In this document: in pieces, positions 42,972 to 43,423 of the stretch
Layout of the letters: each line of letters opens with the position of its first letter
Position numbering within the stretch: the stretch's first letter is position 1
Source of the DNA: Oscillospiraceae bacterium
GTDB lineage: Bacteria; Bacillota; Clostridia; Oscillospirales; Ruminococcaceae
NCBI GenBank assembly: GCA_017442085.1
Contig: JAFSAW010000016.1
Location: forward strand, 1-43,423
DNA: 43,423 bases
Reading direction: 5' to 3'
Translations under genes and position numbers: made by a program
Notes under the pieces: model-generated
The model's database searches: none
The model's input: the letters and a program-made list of their open reading frames with translations, nothing else
What the model was told of the DNA's origin: nothing

Positions 42972-43156
42972 AAGGAGCCTTTGGTCTGCTCGGTTTAATA
43001 TCAGCTTTGCAATCGGGACGTCGGGGACGCCGTCCCCTACAATCCATAGCCGCAATTCTGCACCTGCAGTGAGACCCTTCGCTGATGCTCAGGGTGACAA
43101 AAGAACTGCTGAAAGTGACAAATGGTTGTCAGTGTAACAGTTTGTATATGCTTTGT

Positions 43157-43210
43157 GCCTCCCTTGTGTAAAGGGAGGGGGACCGCCTGCGGTGGAGGGA
43201 TTGCGCCCCC
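43157..43210. repeat. Variant CTCCCTT hairpin repeat
   Basis: GCCTCCCTT pairs with AAGGGAGG, followed by ACCGC/GCGGT. It is a distant relative of the CTCCCTC repeats at each side. Just before it, at about 43026-43045, GGGGAC/GTCCCC forms another small hairpin. Nothing coding is visible in the whole 861-base stretch 42563-43423. Confidence 0.65.
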
Positions 43211-43235
43211 TGCCGTGCCTGTCCGCTGTTGTATT

Positions 43236-43251
43236 GTGGAAACGTTTCCAC
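43236..43251. promoter_or_regulatory. Perfect 16-bp palindrome, LacI/CcpA-type operator candidate
   Basis: GTGGAAACGTTTCCAC is a complete palindrome with the central CG typical of LacI-family operators, and it fits the cre pattern TGNNARCGNWWNCA. No gene start lies next to it inside the window; a target could lie beyond the right edge. Confidence 0.5.
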
Positions 43252-43304
43252 TTTTGAGTGCATCCACCCCATAGTGCTTTGGTGGTATACGGTGATAGTG
43301 GTGC

Positions 43305-43423
43305 TGTCTGCCTCCCTCTGACGAGGGAGGTGCCGAGTGCAGCGAGGCGGTGGGAGAGACAGTATGCTTTTGCTTTTAAAATTCTCTCCCTCAGTCAGCT
43401 TGCGCTGACAGCTCCCTCATCAG
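43305..43423. repeat. 119-bp direct repeat, second copy (reaches window edge)
   Basis: Identical to 42853-42971 and 452 bases from it. The match may continue past the window end. Perfect identity suggests a recent duplication or gene conversion. Confidence 0.93.

Overview
The window looks like chromosome from a low-to-moderate GC Gram-positive anaerobe of the Clostridia, most likely a gut Oscillospirales/Ruminococcaceae-type organism. This is inferred from strong AGGAGG-type ribosome binding sites, a VanY carboxypeptidase, a SipW-type signal peptidase with its cognate secreted proteins, YitT and AlaX proteins, and intergenic hairpin repeats of the kind common in that group. No phage, plasmid, IS or CRISPR signature was found.

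Layout. (1) 1-2000: a tRNA-Leu(CAG), an NhaC-type antiporter and a hairpin repeat. (2) 1986-15662: a nonulosonic acid locus, best read as legionaminic acid. A first minus-strand unit (legB, a DUF2142 membrane protein, legC, ptmE) ends at a bidirectional terminator. A lipoprotein gene points toward that terminator from the other side. A second minus-strand unit follows (legI, legG, two Gfo/Idh oxidoreductases, legF). Divergently from legB run an SGNH-hydrolase-like membrane protein and a surface-polysaccharide protein. The set supplies GDP-GlcNAc formation, dehydration, amination, epimerisation, PEP condensation and CMP activation. A LegH acetyltransferase is not visible. (3) 15990-21496: mostly housekeeping genes on the plus strand (PHP phosphoesterase, small membrane protein, HIRAN-like protein, AlaX, RsmE, VanY, chorismate mutase). 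(4) 21611-28630: minus-strand genes (gate-domain membrane protein, QueG-like iron-sulfur protein, Y-family polymerase, GNAT, SppA, a membrane-anchored unknown, and an N-acetyl sugar amidotransferase that could modify the nonulosonate). (5) 28840-31976: YitT, DUF1294 and glycerol kinase. (6) 32176-42562: a minus-strand export locus with a TasA-like protein, an IPNTG-bearing membrane protein, SipW, two more SipW-cognate-like proteins and a 2103-residue secreted beta-solenoid protein. This looks like a surface fibre or adhesin system. (7) 42563-43423: non-coding, packed with repeats, with one perfect LacI-type palindrome.

The most unusual feature is a family of five intergenic elements of about 190-270 bp (near 5827, 15667, 17789, 25499 and 30168). 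Each is a chain of hairpins, and the copies differ by paired, compensatory base changes. The copies lie in both orientations relative to the flanking genes, so they look more like a dispersed structured DNA/RNA element than a cis-regulator of one gene. One copy supplies the stop codon of sppA and another separates legI from legG. I do not recognise it as a named family.
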